64,000 nt of DNA from Aphrophora alni (taxonomy: Eukaryota; Arthropoda; Insecta; Hemiptera; Aphrophoridae). The stretch's first letter is position 1, and each line of letters opens with the position of its first letter. This document shows positions 12,202 to 25,445 of the stretch, piece by piece. The stretch spans positions 9,827,000 to 9,890,999 of the forward strand of contig OY740766.1 of assembly GCA_963513935.1 (NCBI GenBank), written 5' to 3'. Below the pieces are notes generated by a model that had not been told where the DNA came from, made no database searches, and saw only the letters and a list, made by a program, of their open reading frames with translations. The translations under genes were made by a program, and so were the position numbers.

Positions 12202-14679
12202 CATTCAGTACTATATAATCAACTACTTAAACAAACTACTTAATCATCTATGTAAAATAGGAATACTTGGATTTAAAAAAAACAAACTTGAAAGTTGTAA
12301 ATTTAATTAAATACGATTGTGAATTAAAGTTTCTAAATTTTTATTGAGTTTTCAGTAAACTTTGTGGAAGAGAGTTGAGTAACCTCTCACATTACCAAAC
12401 TACTCATCAAACTATGAAATACAGTAATTAGATACGGTAAAATAAAATAGTCAATTAAATTTGGAATAAATTGATCCGAATCTAGTTGACTAGTTCGGAA
12501 AATTATTAAACTTTGTTGGATACTCATTTAGTAAAGTGTATTTTAAAATAAGTGAACATTTCTATATTAACAAAGTTAAAGCTACATTTTTATAAACACC
12601 CAACGTGTAAACATATTTTTGAGCAGTTTATATAATCTTGTTTTTCAGGTCCTAAAAAACAAATCAAAGGATAACTGACCTGACATACTTTACGTACGAG
12701 AGTGATTGGCACTAGTGGATCGTTTTCTTGATGAAAGAAAATTGAATTTCTACAGTGAATGAGAAGGACAGATATTCTATTTATGTAGCTGGCAGGGGGT
12801 TTGCAGAACTGGCAATAAATCTATCGGAGATTTCTGTACAGGACACTTAATAGATATACCTTATCCGTGTTCTCTTCCCACGTAAGAACAAGGAAATAAA
12901 ATAAAAAACCTTTCATATGCGAAACTGTTATGTTTCTAGTTTGTCAACGACTATACACATCTTGTTACATCCCCCGTCATGATGGTAACAGATGTCAAAT
13001 AGTCTTAGTGAAAATATTTATCAAAAGTTCAAGTAAAAAGACACAATTTGTATTCCTCCATTTTTGGCATACACTACGTCAACTTTAGTAACTCGTGGCT
13101 CATTATTTATCATAAAAATATTTCTAGTAATTAATATTTAAAAAATAATGTACCATCGACTATTTGTAAATAATTGTCGTTTTAAAATAAGTAGCAAAAT
13201 ATTGTAGGGTTGTTTTTTTAAAGTAAAAACGTGAAAAGGGTTGATTAACGTTTTGTATTAATCATATTTTATGAAAATGTCTCCCTTGTTTAATTCAAAC
13301 CTGCTGCAACAACATCAAAATACCTCATTTAGTTTTATACGTACATGATGCGGAAACTTTTCAAATAAACTTCCGGTATGATAAATTACTTTCATGAGTA
13401 GAATAATTGATATACGCTCACAACATTTAGTGCTTCCATGAGGACGATTTAAATAATCAGAATATCTATGAAAGTAATTCAAATATATATTTCTTGTTTT
13501 CTCTTCAAGGTTCTACTAATCGTTTCTTTTTTAAATTTCATTCCATAATGTTTTACGGTAAAACACTACTGCAGAGTAAACAAGTTGGTAGGTGTCATCG
13601 TTGTAATGGTCTAAAAGCGAATCTTCTAAATGTATCCCGAATAGTTGGTTTCATAGTTTTGTAGAAAATGATTATTGCATTGATAATTCAAGAGGTCTTA
13701 ACTAGTAGGGAAAGTTTGTATATATAAGTTGTTTAAAAATAAATAATAAATATAGAAACAAGAATGTTATTTGGTTATCACGCATTTATCAGTTTTAAAT
13801 AACGGTAATCGGGCTAATCTATCTGTCTACTTTGTAAAAGTTCATTAACTGATTAAATATCTAACTAGGAGAGCTTAAAGCTGTTACATAACCTGTTGTT
13901 TAACCTGTTTCAACATATAATGTCTGTGATATTGTAGTGGAGAATATTGGAGAAACATTCCAGTGTAATGTAGTTAATTACCAGGAGAATATATTTAAAA
14001 TAAGGAGAGTTTTAATGACAGAGTGTAGGAGGGAAAAACAAATATCCAGAAGGTCAAGAAAGAGGTTAATTTATTAACAAAGACAGCATGTAGCATGGGG
14101 AATATGCAGTAAACAGTTATTTATCTACCAATCAATTTTACAACGGATCATAAGTCGAGATTTGAAACTAAATGTGTTTAAAATGAAAAACTAAGAGATA
14201 TAACATGTTATACATCAGAGCAAAAAGTAATATTAAAATTATTCGGTTTGTTAATTTGGCTATCCTGACTGACAATGAAAGAGATCGCAATATATCGTGT
14301 TTCTTTAACAGAAATACCTCTATTGACTGCTCAGTTAAGACTGAAAGGTCTGAGTTAAAGTGTCAATACCAAAATTAAGTAATGAAACTACAGAAAGCAC
14401 TTTAGCCGCCATTCTGACGTCATCTATTACTGTCGCTTTTAATTTCAAGACGTTAGTGCCTCTTAAGCTGAAGGAAATACTTTACTTTTCCTTGTGGTCT
14501 ATTCTCAATAACTAAAGCTTAAACAAACTATCTGAAATACTTTGTTTGTTTCTACTATTTATTCATTTAATTTCTTACCACAAATGAAAAATAATGTATT
14601 GTTATATGATTTTTAACGGATATTGATATTCTATGATGTTATTTGTGAACTTCGTAAAGAGATATAAAAATGTAAAGAC
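12202..14679. other. AT-rich sequence without a recognised gene
   Basis: About 2.5 kb between the piggyBac-like element and the LINE tail. No ORF of note, no RNA gene and no terminal repeats were recognised. Confidence 0.5.
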
Positions 14680-15432
14680 TTGAATTGTTTCAGAATAGAG
14701 TAGTACACACACAATTGAAACCATTTAGTAATATTACTACTGATGTAATATATATTATTGGGTCAAGTATCGTTAAAACCTTTACTCAAAAAACCTTCAT
14801 CATTCGTGGGTCAAAATTTTATAACCTATTGCCTTTATATTTAAGGAATACCTCTATTATTACTCCTTTCAAGGTTAAACTTAGATATTGGTTATTATCT
14901 CTTCCTCCGGTGGCTTTGGAAAATATGTTTAAAACTGTTCAATGACTGTTCTGAGTGAATGACAATAAAGGGCATAATATTATATTTAGTAAGGTGAATG
15001 TATTTGAGTTTGATTGAACTTAATTTATTCTATAAATGAATTGTATAGGCCAATTGAATTGAAAAAAAAAATTTAAAATGAATGTATTTTGTAGATAAAA
15101 TCACAGTCTGTCTGTCTGTTTGTGTGTATGTTGGTATGAATGGGATTTAATTAATATTTAAGATAGCTCCCGCACACGTATAAGGGTGTTTTATTGCTCT
15201 TCTGTGTGTGGTATGTTTTCCGCAGAGTTTTTTTACTTTATGTATACAATTTAAATTTTGACATGTTAACATTGTTTCACAAGCTTATTTCAAGTTCATT
15301 GGATAAAGATTAATACTTTTAAGTTTTTTTTAAAGTTCTTATAATGTATGATTATTATAAATATTTGTGGTTTGTATTCTGTGGAAAATAAAAATAATAA
15401 ATAAATAAAATAAAGAAATAAATAAAATAAAA
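14680..15432 (+). mobile_element. 5'-truncated LINE: polymerase C-terminus, 3' UTR and A-rich tail
   Basis: The frame 14685-14945 ends the ORF2 of a non-LTR retrotransposon. IIRGSKFYNLLPLYLRN (about 14799-14850) followed by FKVKLRYWLLSL matches the usual C-terminal signature (G.KLWN.LP..IR, F+..L+.WLL). A 3' UTR of about 450 bp follows the TGA at 14943. It ends in an A-rich tail with ATAAA/AATAA units at about 15386-15432, the pattern left by target-primed reverse transcription with a microsatellite-type tail. No convincing target-site duplication was found, so the 5' junction is approximate. The RT and endonuclease domains are absent. The clade (CR1/Jockey-like) cannot be settled from this piece. 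Confidence 0.72.
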
Positions 15433-15767
15433 GTTTTGAGGGTGGTTAAAAGCTGAAGCAAATTTAAGGTTATTATTACATCATAGATCAAAAGGAATGA
15501 CCGCAACTTCAACTGGTTTTTATAGAAACTAACTTAAAACAAAATAAAAATATTACCACGTTATCTTTACAAATCAAAAACCATTTATTATGTAGATGTG
15601 TTTGAAGATATATTTTGTATCTGAAAATATTTTCTATGGTTACTCTCCTTTTGAATCTTTGTTTTCTGATGCAACATATAACTCATGTACGTCTAATATA
15701 CAGAAGGGTAAAATGAAATAGTAAAAAAGTGTGTGATTTATTCCTCTCACGCAGAATTTATATATTA
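15433..15767. other. AT-rich spacer between the LINE tail and the MITE
   Basis: No gene or repeat recognised. The last bases before the MITE (15762-15767, ATATTA) match the bases right after its other end. Confidence 0.5.
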
Positions 15768-15768
15768 C

Positions 15769-16224
15769 CAATGACTACATAAATACTATAAGACACGACA
15801 TAGGATAGGGAAATAGTCTACGCTTTACGGGTGCTGTTCGTCACAAGTTTGACACACAGCTATCAGAAAGCGCTAGCTGCAGGTGCTTGACTGTACGCAC
15901 CCCACTTGGTTGAGACTGTACAACTGTTGACCTCTCTCTCACAAACCTTCTCACTTACTTCCGTCAGCATAGTCAGTGTTGTCAGTTCGTGCGCTGAGAT
16001 AAGCGATTCTCGACATTCCCTCGCATCTCTGGTCCCATATGTGGCATCAGTGCGTTTTCTCTTACCCGCCTGAAACATTGTTTGACCGTGGAGCCACCTA
16101 GCGCCAGTCACATCAACTTCAGATTCTCTAGCAGCACACCCTAGCGGGTATTGGTCAACTCAAGAATAAGAGTAGAATATTTAACATGGCCATGTCGTGT
16201 CTTATAGTATTTATGTAGTCATTG
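15769..16224. mobile_element. Non-autonomous DNA transposon (MITE), 456 bp
   Basis: A 33-bp perfect terminal inverted repeat (begins CAATGACTACATAAATACTA) lies at 15769-15801 and inverted at 16192-16224. ATATTA precedes the left end (15762-15767, one extra C between) and directly follows the right end (16225-16230), consistent with a target-site duplication of about 6-7 bp. The interior is GC-richer than its surroundings. Its 82-codon minus-strand frame (15863-16111) resembles no transposase I know, so I treat the element as non-autonomous. Superfamily is unresolved. Confidence 0.85.
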
Positions 16225-17045
16225 ATATTACACATTTTCCTTACATACAGATAAGTAGAATATCGGTTCTACATTGCACCAGTTACTCCTCATATTGGAG
16301 AGGCGTTGCCGTAATCAATGTCAATAAAGACGCATTAATTAAACCGGGCTGTCCTAGCTAATACTATCATAATGCATTGTCCTACGTCAGTACAGGGTTA
16401 CCAACCATTTAATCATTTTAAGATATTTTTTGTGAGAATGTCAAATTAACTCTATTAAAAAATATTGTTGAAATAAGATTGGATTTAATTACATAAATTG
16501 TATGTGGAAATAAGTGTGAGGAAAGAAATACGTTTTTAATCACCAACACAGATTCTTATATTATGTATAAAAATTAAAATTTAAGTGTAAAGCAGTCATC
16601 TCTAGCGAAGATTTCAATTACGTTTCTTGTTAACCGCGATGTTTATGGAGCAGAAAAATATAATTAAATTCTTTGTTAGGTTTAAAAATATGTTCACCGA
16701 GTTGTAAGTTTCTGATAAAACATACAATATAAGACTACTTTGAGATTGAGTAATTTATCTGATATTTTTTCTGCACAAAGGCAGTTAGGCCAGCGAGATG
16801 GAAACTATCTATATTACACACAGGCAATCCAATATGTCAATATTTATTTAGTAATTATAATTTTTAGAAGATTAAAAGAGAACATGTTTAATAATACGAT
16901 TTATAAATAAATCAAATTAAGGCAAAAAATTGAATTTTGACGTCATTTAAAAAGTTATTCAGTAAAACGTATGAAAAAATTGCTATATTACAATTTAAAA
17001 TTATTATTTGATTTTTAATTTAATACTATAATACATTAAAAGTAT
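16225..17045. other. AT-rich sequence without a recognised gene
   Basis: A slightly GC-richer stretch (16260-16400) follows the MITE. It then becomes AT-rich up to the dispersed repeat starting near 17046. No coding or RNA feature recognised. Confidence 0.5.
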
Positions 17046-17093
17046 ATAACATACTCAAGATATTGTAAAATGTCAACATGACAATCAATAGTA

Positions 17094-17312
17094 CGGTGTT
17101 TTTACGCCCCCGACAATGGGATACCGCTATCGACAAAATCGTTTGACTCGCCGCTGCTTTGATACCGCGGCGTTTTTACGTCACCGACAATGGGATACCG
17201 CTATCGATAAAGTTGTTTGACCCACCGCCGCTTTGGTGCCGCGGTATTTTTACGCCGCTGACAATGGGATACCGCTACCGACAAAATTGTTTGACTCGCC
17301 GCCGCTTTGGTG
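17094..17312. repeat. 74-bp tandem repeat (about 2.9 units)
   Basis: GACAATGGGATACCGCTA recurs at 17112, 17186 and 17260 with GCCGCCGCTTTGGTGCCGCG-type sequence between. The units are much GC-richer than the surroundings. The same unit, 75 bp long and reverse-complemented, is repeated at 41246-41457. The short plus-strand frames over this zone are translations of the repeat, not genes. Confidence 0.92.
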
Positions 17313-17422
17313 TTTCAATTACAACTTATTTTCGGAAACTCTCATCGAATTAGTATACTACGAAATAGGTCGGTTAATCCGAGGACCGGTTGATCCGAGG
17401 CCGGTTAACAGAGGTTCTACTG
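17094..17422 (-). mobile_element. Tigger/pogo-type terminal fragment nested in the dispersed repeat
   Basis: The right end, read on the minus strand, begins CAGTAGAACCTCTGTTAACC at 17422 and abuts a TA dinucleotide (17423-17424), as expected for Tc1/mariner-pogo insertions. Related imperfect direct repeats (CCGAGG..CCGGTTRA) fill the subterminal zone. Three GC-rich units of 74 bp occupy 17094-17312. The opposite terminal repeat is absent, so the element was truncated at the left junction. The repeat unit is shared with the larger Tigger element at 41167-41885, in the opposite orientation. Confidence 0.75.
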
Positions 17423-17708
17423 TATGTTGAAATTTTACTTGACTCTACAGATATTTGATTAAAATGCAAGCTTATATCATTTAGCTTTATCTTATAATTT
17501 AATGTAAGAGGGAATGTGCTTTCATAGCATATTATAGAAAGCCTAGATACACAGTTGACCAAAGTATCATTGTACGAAACAAGCAGAGTAATTAAGAAGT
17601 TTAACTTAGAATGACTATGAAAGTAAAAAAATTCTTTTTTTCAATATTTAAATTTTTTTTGGAGTACTATATGAAAATCTTAAATAAAGTTATGCTTACG
17701 TTTGAAAA

Positions 17709-20700
17709 GGTTAAAATAACATGTTTTACAGTATATAAGAGGGACATTGATTTCGCCACAATCTGTAGAAGGCTACTGTTATGATGTTTTCATATCGGAT
17801 CGGAGTAGTAGGTTTCATATGTCATCTATAGGCTACGCCTAAATTTAAAATATTAAATATATTAAGTTTAGCAACTAATATTTTTTTAAAAGTTTAATGT
17901 ACATTTCCCCAATATAAAGACCCTTGATTGATTGGTTTTTTAAGTGAAACTGAATCGAAAGTCGAATATCTCAACCAATTTCTGATAAGTTTTATTGAAA
18001 TATTATGATTTAGCATCAAAGCAATTATACTCAGAAGCATGTAATAAAAAATTATGAATTTTAAGTAGATTGGAAAAAAAGTTTATGGATTTGAACCTTT
18101 TTATGAGAGCACCATTGGTAAATTTTAATTTTGGCATGGCTATACTGAATCAGAAGTGTTTGGGGAAAAGCACAGAGTACTTCAGTTTGATAACCTATTG
18201 AGTTCTATAAAAAATTTCAAACAATGAATGTTCATGATTTCATCTTTATATTAGTCTTAGAGATTTTCAAAAATAGCAAAAATATACCCAAACTCTTAAA
18301 GAATTTTTTCATTTACTGATTTAAAAAAACTTACAACAATGATTTACTTTATGCAACTTGGACTTCAAATAACTACATTAACATCAGTCTTTCTTCCCTT
18401 TTCCTTTCTAATCTGAAAAGTTTGTTAATTTACTCGTAAAACATCCAGTGTAGGTTAAGGTGAAATCTGTTTGTACAAACTTTAGATAAGCTGTTAAAAC
18501 GTTGCGTGTGGAGCGTAAACATCACCATCGTGTTTTATAAACAAACAAGAGTTGTTTTTTTGGCACAAATTACAAACAGTAATTTATTTTACTCTTTAAA
18601 ACACGTACTTAAATTGCAACAGTTTATTACCCCAGTGTCGGTGTAATGTCTGTTTAAAACTTCCCAATACCAGAGCGAAACTGATTCATCATGCAGCCGT
18701 TTGAAAATTTACCACTTTGCAATTGAAATGTAAACGTAAACTAATTTAATAGATGGGAATTTCCTCTACATGTCAAATAAATAATTTTACACTCTAAATG
18801 TAACTGATGAAAATTATATACGTTATTTTTAAATGAACAGGAGGGAAAACATTACTCAGTAAGTGATCTCAATGATTTTCTGTGTTCTATGAATTATTAA
18901 CTGCAATTGTTTTCTCAAAATTATCTATTGGAGACATTTATAGAAAATTTTTAGTAAGGTTAACTAAATATAAGCGAATACAATATTACAAGCGATTTAT
19001 AATCAATATAACGTGAAATTTCCCATCATTGCAGTATTTTTTAGATATAGATCAGTCCTCAGAGGATAATGTCAGAAAAATTAAATCACCAGTAAAATAT
19101 GTTTTGCCGGAATGTACAGATCTTGGCAAGTAGAATACAATTACAAAATAATACAAATATGTATTGTCCTTATTCAATTTATTTTAACAACTTTTTATTT
19201 CAACTATATATATGTCGAGATGAAAGTACTTTTAAGTTGCAAATTGTTAAAAAATACAATAAAACTATTAAAAATTGTTTTGAAATATCACAAACCACCC
19301 ATTATTGTAAATTTATAATTTAATCTTAATGTCTTACTATTTTAATTTTCATCTTGATTTACACCAATCCTAATTTTTATGGAGCCTATTTTTGTCCGTC
19401 TATTTCTTAAATTCCAGAATCTTTGTTGCCAAGCCATACGTTTATTGTACACAGAACATACAATTTCAATAGTGTTTTCTGATAAATTATTAGACATACT
19501 AAACATTCTGATAACCATTTTCTTTGTAAAATGACGTGCACTTTCACGTGGTTATTAACTTGTGCACATGCAATAATTATTTACAAAATTATTTAATAAA
19601 TACCTAATTCCAACTTTGAGTATTTAAAAATGAAATACAACTAATGTACAGTATTTTAATTATATTCTTCACACCAAGACTTCTATTTCTTTGTAAAATA
19701 AAACAAAAATGTTAGGAGCGATTTAATTTGAACTCAAAATTTATAACGACCGTAATATTGTGGTAGTGCTCACCTTTCAGTATGTTAAACGAAACACTTA
19801 TCGCCGTTTTTATGAATGTGTTGGAACATAATCGATTGATTTAATAACATTTGTGCGATGAAAAAAAACATAGAATCATAAAATGTGACAAACGTTGTTT
19901 TTAAAATTAAAACATAACAGCAGTCACATTGCTATAACTTCATCTTCAACAACTTACATAATGTCTCCGACATCGTTCATGTGTATAATAATGGGAGAGG
20001 AAGGCGGTATAAATATCCTATTATTGGAAATTTCATAATTTTACTATCAAAAATTCATCTTAATTAGTCCCCAGAAGGACAATATAGAATCAACCATCTA
20101 GAGTTTTAGGAGAAGTATAACTGAGCTTAGTTTCGCCTGCAAGTATGAAGAAAACCCAAAATACGATCCCTCTAGCGCTAACTATGCATAACAACATATG
20201 TTTATTTTTCAGACAATAAAAGAATAATATAATTTTGAGGATAATTCAAGATTTGTAAATTTGGAACTTTATATCTAGTCTCCTACTATATCATTATTCT
20301 TTTGATTAATAAATATATATATTTTAGATTTATGATTTTGAAAGGATGATGTGTAATTGGTAAAATATGGGAACATGCATAAGCAAAACGTTGTGGACAT
20401 AAATAAAATACGAAGCGTTTTCTTCGTCTTTTGTGAGTTATAACTTATTATGGTTATTACCACACAAAAAAATAAAATAAAGAAGGGATCGATACTTAAG
20501 TATTAAAAATCTCAAGTGTGAAATTTAGACCGTAAAAAACCAGCAATATTGATTTCCAATATCACCTTCAGTAAACACTACTTAACTCTTCAAGTTTCTC
20601 TAAAATTTAAACGAAATTTGTAGAGCAGTTTTTGAGAAAATAGGTCTTTTATAACAGTGCAATAATTTATATATGGTAACATTAGATCTCATTTTAAAGG

Positions 20701-21423
20701 TCATGGTGAAACGTGACACATAACAAATATTAAAAAAAGGAATTCTCACCATTGACACATAAATGACGGACAAAAATGTGATTGAATTAAGAAAATTAAA
20801 ATTCTCTTCTTAAATTTTACAATAATTTAAAATTTTTAATTTGTTTTAAATAATCGATTATGTTTTTGCCTAAACCAAATTAACTTGAGGTCTCAGACAA
20901 TAAAGTCTCTCTTGTCTGAGATGACTTATGTGATCTCAGAGATTGATATCTCGGACTATATTATGAAGCTTTATCATTCATAGAGTACTTAATAAGCTTA
21001 GAGACTGAGTCTGTGTTACATAAAAAAAAGAAAAGAAAGAAATAAGTTCTTTCTGCAGTCAACAAAATTGCGACTGGGCAAAATTTTCTCAAGTGTATCG
21101 AATCTTAATTAGTTCTGCAGATAGGAAAGTATATAAAATTATATTACTTAAGTTGTGTAATATTGAAATTATTCAAAACTATAAAAAGGATTTCAATTGA
21201 TTTTAACTAACAGGCGCCTTAATTGATATTTACATTTCAAAAAATGTTTTAACTTCTACTGAAAAAGCTAATTTTAAGTCAAAATTTATTCAATTTGAAT
21301 TAATCATGACGATATTCAATGGCTACAAATTTAAATAATTGATTTCGTTTGTACATTCAATCGTTTTTAAACGGCAGATAAAAAGTTTAACAAAATGATT
21401 TTAAACTTGTTCAGACCTTATAT

Positions 21424-21483
<60 letters not shown>

Positions 21484-24400
21484 ATTCTATATCGTATAAA
21501 AATTTCAAAATGTTTCAATTTAATTATATTTTTTTGTCGAAAAACAAAATTCACTTCTGATGAAATTGAATTTGACTTCAGTAAGTACTCTGCTTTTAGA
21601 TATCCTAAAATTTAAGAAATTAAAAAATGTTGTTTACTTTATGATTTTTAGGAAATTCATAGTATGTGACTTTGTTAGAAAAGTGAGTTTTAATTGGACA
21701 TAGGTTTGTATATAAGTATTTGGAGTACAATTTTGAAGTATTCAACTGCTTTTATTCTCTAATTTGTAAAGAGAATCACTTTAGACGATGGGAATTTTAT
21801 TTCTCCATTTAACTCTCTCAAGTAAACTAAGTATATACGTTTAAAAGGTCCTCCGAATCAAAAAGTAAAAATAAACGCGTAGAACGTTTTTAATCAAATT
21901 TCGTATGTAGACAAATTTTCTCCATAAAAAATTTCAAGATTTTATTTATAACTAAAAATTTTAACGTTAGTGTGAGGTAATATTAGGTCATAACTAAAAC
22001 ATTTTACAAATAAGGAATACAATACAAAATAATGATTTTCTCAAATTCGTCTTTAATTTTTCTCGAGTGTAGCCGTACAGATATTTGCCAATAATTAGGT
22101 TGGATCTTTAATAGCAATAATATTAGTTTAATATCTACCATAACCGTTAAAAAAAATTGTAGATATATTACTTGTAAATTAAATTCTTTACACTTTCCAA
22201 TTTTAAAACGAAAAAGCTGTTGATCTCCAGCATCACGAAATAAATTTCTGGATCAGTGAATTTATTTCGCTCTACACACTAAAAAACCTCTTCAACCCAA
22301 AACAATTTGAATCCTATTTTTTTTCCTGTAGGATTAAACCCTTCGTTTCAATACATGTATACCTTAATTCCATAAATTTAACATTTTCAATTCAAGTTTT
22401 TCGGAGCGTTGGCAATGTTCCACAATAACACTGATATTTGAGTTTACAATACAAACATTCAACACTTTCACTTGCACTTTAAATTCACGTTTGGTTAGTT
22501 GTTGACAAAGTTTATGTGTTACATTAAACCTATTGCTCATGGTGGCGTCGGTATTATTGATATTAATTTAGAGAGAGGTTTAAACTGCCTATTCTAGAAC
22601 CATAAACAAGAGTACAATAACCATATTAAGAGTACAAATATTTTTTTATAGCATTCATTCGAATTTTAAATGCCGCAGGGCAAAGTTCTTTTTCAAATTT
22701 CGCCTATTATTTCCGAAATTTTTTTTTTGTACTTGTGATTTCTTATACAAGTTTGTTTTTTTACACGTCACAATTTCATTTCAACGAAATTAAAAATAAA
22801 CTGTAATAATTGGGCATTTGTTTAAATATCCAAACTTTGTTTTACAGAAAATGCAAGTTTTAAAAAGTACGTAACGATAAGTATTTATTTATGAATAGTA
22901 GGGGAGAACACAATAGGTCTCAAGTTCGGAATAGAACAATAAAAGAGAGACCTGATGAGAGAGATGAAGAGAGGGGATATAACTCAAGTCTAGATGATAC
23001 AAAGTGGAGATTCAATTTGAGTAAGTCGTGATTGCTTCACTCGTACTCAATTTGAATGAGCCCTGAGGACTTGACAACAATATAAGTAGCCGAAAATTCA
23101 CTTTATATCTTTAATTATGGTTTACAACTTTTATGAAAATATTATAAATTTTAGTCCAACTGTGTAAGAATGAAAACAGTTTTTAAATGTTGTTAAATGA
23201 ACAATAATTTGTATTTTTCCTATTAAATTTTAAACCATAAATTATAAAATAATAACAATAGCAACACTGTCTTTACTTAACACTCATATCAACAAATAAT
23301 ACGTGTAAACATTTTAGATTTTTTTAAACACACTTCTTCATAGTCATAGTCTGAGGGGTTGGACAGTTATCCGAAAAAAAACAACATTTTTTCACCAAAA
23401 AATATTAGAAACAAAAAGAAGAAAACAATATCCAGGAAAAAAATTGATTTCAAAGGATAAAACTTTATAATATGTTTGTTAATACCATTTTACAAACGAA
23501 TTATATGCATCCAACGAATACAATATTCAATAAAGTTTACATTTACTCGCTATACAGAAAGAAAAGAAAACTACTGGTTAGTCACACATTCCCTTCTTAA
23601 TTACCTTTAACAGGTTAATCAACTTGTATCTATAGTTCCATGTAGCTTGGGAAAATATACTTGTTTTACACTAATTATGGCCACCTAAATACCTTGTGAG
23701 TTTAAATATCGATTTACTTAGATGTATTATTCTACAACCACTTAGTATTGTACAAATAGCCAGGAAATCAACAAAGTCTTCTCCCAGAATCATATTACAA
23801 GAGCAAACACAAATCAAAACTGCTGCTGGCAAAAAATAATTTCTTTAGATAAATTAATTCAGTTCTGGTTTCATAAAACCAAGGTAAGTGAATTTTCACC
23901 AATTCCTACTTAATCCAAATGCGGATCTATCTCTTTATATAATGTGCACCGATCATTGCTTAATAATTGTAGTGCGATATTATTAGATTCAAGGTAGTTT
24001 TGAACTTTACTCACGAGTCTTAATGATAGGGACAATACTTGTCGTAGGAACAAAATATTCTCTGCCTTCTCAGTGCATAAAAATATCTTCTTTATTTATT
24101 TATTTATATCTACAAAGAGTAGGTTTATTATTTACAAGCAAACAACTCCTTGCTTATTTTGTTTTACTCCAGATATCTAAATAAACTTTGTAGCAATCTT
24201 CCTTATAGTTTGAGGCTGCTTCTATGAGCTCATGTTTTGTTCCGATTTCAGACTTAAGAGGGTAAGAAGGCAGGAAGTAAACACAGATTTAATACCGGAG
24301 AAATGGTCATGTGATAAATCATCTTTAAGGGCTCACAGGGACATTAATTTGAACATTTGATTTATGGTAAAAATGTAGGAATACAAAACATTCATTTAAA

Positions 24401-25131
24401 TTAAAATTTAAGAAGGAATTATTTTTGATTTTATTAAACTATGTTAATAAAATGACGTGTTTGGCTGTAATTTTTGTTTGGTTGGTGGGATGTTGATTTT
24501 TTCAACGTCATTTGCATTAACTTCCTTTACAATTATAAAAATTAAGTATCACACTATCATACATTATATTTAAAATGTTTTGAGTCTTCACCACTTTCTG
24601 AGAATTTTCTCAAACAACTATAAAGTTAAGGGAGGGAGATTTAATTTCCTTTTGTACTATCATAATACAATCACGGTAACGTCAGCCATTTTAGTTACTT
24701 TGGTAAAACAAAATTTTCATTACGTCTACTTGTTGTCCCTTAAAACAAAAAAATGTTTAGAGTTTTGAAAATAATTGTGACACATTCCTCTTAGTTTTAT
24801 TTCAATTTTTAATTTACCTCCTGTCCTCCAACCAACATTCTTTACAAATTTAAAAAAGTCGTTTTATACATCCTGCTCATCACGACAAAGAAGATAGCTG
24901 CAAATTGTGTTTAGTTATCTAAATTAATAACATAAATTAAATTAATGAAATTACTTTTCAAGTACCTTTTCAGATACTATCGGTGTGCAGAGATAGACAA
25001 ATTTCGTAAATATGTTATCATTTAGGCTTCTAGATGACGTAAGAATCAAACTTCTCCGATCCATTATGAAATGATCTTTACAGCAGCCATTTAAAAATTG
25101 TTCCGAAAAAAAACTGTCTCTTTTGCTTAAA
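17709..25131. other. AT-rich intergenic or intronic DNA
   Basis: About 7.4 kb with no supported gene. Frames of 62-74 codons (19099-19323 plus, 20275-20463 minus, 24580-24768 plus) are AT-rich, low complexity and unconvincing. Visible structure is limited to a 10-bp inverted repeat TCTCAGACAA/TTGTCTGAGA at 20891-20921 and the (TA)n run listed separately. A (TTTA)n run at about 24091-24106 could be the tail of a minus-strand retroposon, but no body was recognised. Confidence 0.5.
21427..21480. repeat. (TA)n microsatellite
   Basis: An essentially uninterrupted TA dinucleotide run of about 54 bp. It is self-complementary and prone to cruciform formation and length variation. Confidence 0.97.
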
Positions 25132-25445
25132 AGTAAGCATAACTTTATTTAAGGTTTTCCGGTAGTACTCACGAAAAAGAAGTTTTGCCCTTAATAGTTA
25201 TTTCAAGTTAAAATTCTCAATACACAATACTTTTACATTGCTAGGTCCCTGGAACTTTGGTCAGCTGTTTATCTAGGTTTTCTATAGTGTGCTACGAAAC
25301 TGTACGTTAATTTATAAGATAAAGCTAAATGATATTACCTTCTATTTTAATTAAATATCTGTACAGTGTCAAGTAAAACTTCAACAATTAAGTTAACTAT
25401 TGATTGTCATAATGACAGTTTACAATATCTTGAGTATGTTATATA
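25132..25445. repeat. Dispersed repeat, uninterrupted copy (inverted relative to 17046-17708)
   Basis: Reverse complement of the repeat at 17046-17708, without the Tigger-type fragment. Around the insertion point the uninterrupted copy reads, on its minus strand, GACAATCAATAG, then about 14 bases, then TTGAAGTTTTACTTG. It therefore approximates the pre-integration site. Substitutions and small indels are frequent, so both copies are old. Confidence 0.8.

Larger units (their letters stand above)
17046..17708. repeat. Dispersed repeat, copy interrupted by a Tigger-type fragment
   Basis: The left part (17046-17090, containing ATATAACATACTCAAGATAT) and the right part (17425-17708) together align, in reverse complement, with 25132-25445. 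Shared landmarks are GACAATCAATAG, TTTTACTTGA, TATCATTTAGCTTTATCTTA and AAATAAAGTTATGCTTAC. The intervening about 330 bp are a DNA transposon fragment missing from the other copy. The identity of the host repeat is unknown. No coding frame is evident. Confidence 0.8.

Noticed and set aside
15863..16111. 82-codon minus-strand frame inside the MITE
   Set aside because: Does not resemble a transposase. The element is too small to be autonomous.
17159..17430. Plus-strand frames over the 74-bp repeats
   Set aside because: Same tandem unit as above, not genes.
20891..20921. 10-bp inverted repeat TCTCAGACAA/TTGTCTGAGA as a regulatory hairpin
   Set aside because: Short, with an 11-bp loop in AT-rich DNA and no gene nearby. 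Such hairpins are expected by chance over 64 kb.
22975..23070. Apparent inverted repeat around CTCAATTTGAA
   Set aside because: The two copies are in direct, not inverted, orientation and only 11 bp long.
24091..24106. (TTTA)n as tail of a minus-strand LINE
   Set aside because: No LINE coding or 3' UTR similarity was recognised next to it.
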